From the NCBI GenBank assembly GCA_016025055.1, contig CP065590.1, positions 1,798,001-1,862,000 on the forward strand: 64,000 nt of DNA. The letters run 5' to 3'. The position numbers and the translations under genes were made by a program. Below the pieces are notes generated by a model, which was given only the letters and a program-made list of their open reading frames with translations, made no database searches and was not told where the DNA came from. Below are positions 62,968-64,000 of the stretch, one piece after another (the first letter of the stretch is position 1; each line of letters opens with the position of its first letter). Origin of the DNA: Chryseobacterium indologenes. Its GTDB lineage: Bacteria; Bacteroidota; Bacteroidia; Flavobacteriales; Weeksellaceae.

Positions 62968-63888
62968 TCAGCTTTCAAGATAACGGTTTAAGGATTCCTG
63001 AAGATGGGTACGGATGTCATCAACTAAACATTTAGGTTCTAAAACAGTTACTTCCTTTCCGTAAGATAAGATCTCCTGCATAAAGTCATAAGTAGGATGA
63101 AGAAAGAATTCAAAATAAATCTCTTCGGTCGTTTCCTTGGTCTCTTTTTGGGATTGATGAAGAGGGAAGCTCCTGATATATTCTCCCTGATGACGACTAC
63201 ACTTTAATACAATTTTTTCAGGTTTTTGCTCCGTAAGATTCATCACTCCGAAAGCGTTTTTGAAATGCTCCCTGAAATTGTAATTATATTTTTCCCTGAA
63301 TTTGCTTTTGTCTACATCCAGATAATTGATTCTGTCTAATCCAAAAGATTTTAATGCTTTATCTTTGGTGTCAATCGCAATCAGGTACCATCTGTCCTTT
63401 GATTCTTTCAGAGCTAGAGGATGAACTTTGCGGGAAGTCATCAGCTTGTTCTTGTAATTGTAATGTTCAAAAGTAACGACTCTTTTGTTACGGATAGCAA
63501 AAAACAGATCGTAAAAGTGTTCCACTCCTGTTGGTTTTCGGCTTTCAAAGAAAATAAAATCTGAAAAGTCAGGATGAAGATTCAATGCATTACTTACCTG
63601 GAAAGACTCCAACAATTTTTGATTGTATTCATCCACTTCCATGATCGGACGGCTTTCGATATAGTAACGGTTGTCTCCTTTTTTCTTATTATGAATAGAC
63701 AGGTTAAAAAGATCAGAAATCTCACGGATATCCCTCTGCAAGGTACGGATAGAGTAGCTCTTGATGTCCGCATCCTGAAATTCAAAAGAGTTTAACAGAT
63801 AGCTCTCCAGCTGTGAATAGGTAGCCGGAGAACTTTCCAATCTTTTTATAATTAAGGCATATCTTGTCAGGTAAAAATCTTTTTTCAT
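62968..63888 (-). CDS. WYL domain-containing transcriptional regulator
   Basis: A 306-residue protein with an N-terminal winged-helix region (RLESSPATYSQLESYLLNSF, SIRTLQRDIREISDLFNLSI, residues about 16-65) and a WYL domain (FFAIRNKRVVTFEHYNYKNK near residue 128, HPLALKESKDRWYLIAIDTK near 156) followed by a WCX-like extension to the end. WYL proteins bind nucleic acids or nucleotide ligands and regulate stress, repair or defence genes. Nothing beyond the window edge can be assessed. An inverted repeat sits in its promoter. Confidence 0.9.
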   Translation of the reverse strand: MKKDFYLTRYALIIKRLESSPATYSQLESYLLNSFEFQDADIKSYSIRTLQRDIREISDLFNLSIHNKKKGDNRYYIESRPIMEVDEYNQKLLESFQVSNALNLHPDFSDFIFFESRKPTGVEHFYDLFFAIRNKRVVTFEHYNYKNKLMTSRKVHPLALKESKDRWYLIAIDTKDKALKSFGLDRINYLDVDKSKFREKYNYNFREHFKNAFGVMNLTEQKPEKIVLKCSRHQGEYIRSFPLHQSQKETKETTEEIYFEFFLHPTYDFMQEILSYGKEVTVLEPKCLVDDIRTHLQESLNRYLES

Positions 63889-63905
63889 GATCTAATTTTA
63901 TACAA

Positions 63906-63956
63906 CAAATATATGGGCTTAATACGACAAAACGTGTCGTGTTTTATTTTTTGTCG
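63906..63956 (-). promoter_or_regulatory. Promoter and candidate operator of the WYL regulator
   Basis: -7 box TATATTTG (63906-63913, minus strand) lies 17 bp before the ATG. Just upstream, ACGACA (63924-63929) and TGTCGT (63935-63940) form an inverted repeat with a 5-bp spacer, and TGTCG recurs at 63952-63956. The repeat occupies the spacer between -7 and the expected -33, a position suited to autorepression. Confidence 0.5.
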
Positions 63957-64000
63957 AACTTATTCTTCAGAAATTTACGTGGATTTCAAAAATTATATAA

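Noticed and set aside
1..64000. CRISPR arrays, tRNA, rRNA, insertion sequences, prophage or replication origin
   Set aside because: I looked for spaced direct repeats, cloverleaf-like segments, transposase motifs, phage structural genes and DnaA-box clusters and found none.

Overview
The window looks like a chromosomal segment of a Chryseobacterium-like member of the Flavobacteriia (Bacteroidota). The evidence is low G+C content, a type IX secretion sorting domain, the gliding lipoprotein GldH, a GLPGLI-family protein, type III glutamine synthetase, an alternative complex III operon, and many promoter boxes of the Bacteroidota form TAnnTTTG in place of sigma-70 -10 boxes. It is mostly housekeeping DNA. 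I see no phage, insertion sequence, CRISPR array, tRNA or rRNA.

Layout. 1-1768: dprA (cut by the window edge) and a rhomboid protease. 2020-4104: a tandem pair of DUF3078 proteins. 4167-8772: a minus-strand Fe-S assembly cluster (A-type carrier, sufB, an inserted acetyltransferase, sufC, sufD). 9040-16794: a GLPGLI protein, a zinc metallopeptidase, a short broken gene, an LTA-synthase-like sulfatase, ribH, a TPR membrane protein, apt and a lipoprotein. 17047-25447: the six-gene actABCDEF operon for a quinol:electron-acceptor oxidoreductase. 25629-34487: a SPOR protein, a polytopic membrane protein, a T9SS cargo protein, selO, and a coupled ricT-gldH-PBP1A group. 34973-40936: a FadL-type porin with an SGNH-hydrolase lipoprotein, prs, rplY and sufS. 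40970-41093: a very short double-glycine-leader peptide gene. 41250-45260: hemA-hemC-hemD-hemE. 45643-51318: the rod-shape operon mreB-mreC-mreD-mrdA-rodA. 51420-63888: a pentapeptide-repeat protein, an NlpC/P60 lipoprotein, glnN, a DUF6909 protein, a DinB-like protein, an M1 peptidase, coaX, an acetyltransferase, tadA, a TonB-C-domain protein and a WYL regulator.

How the genes connect. SufBCD, the A-type carrier and the distant SufS make Fe-S clusters, which ActB needs. The hem operon makes the tetrapyrrole needed by the many c-type haems of ActA and ActE. mre/mrdA/rodA, PBP1A and the NlpC/P60 protein serve the cell wall. GldH and the T9SS cargo protein belong to the gliding/type IX export machinery.

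A caution runs through the whole window. At least eleven otherwise intact genes (rhomboid, sufD, an acetyltransferase, the SGNH lipoprotein, sufS, hemD, hemA, glnN, DUF6909, the TonB-C protein and the small leader peptide) are split by single-base frameshifts, nearly all at A or T runs. Several should be essential. Residual homopolymer errors in the assembly explain this better than real gene loss. I give the repaired extents.

The most interesting items are the four-cysteine double-glycine-leader peptide, the nucleoside-phosphorylase-like motifs in the DUF6909 protein, an orphan terminator behind a promoter-like box and a 14-codon frame, and the departures of CoaX from its canonical motifs.
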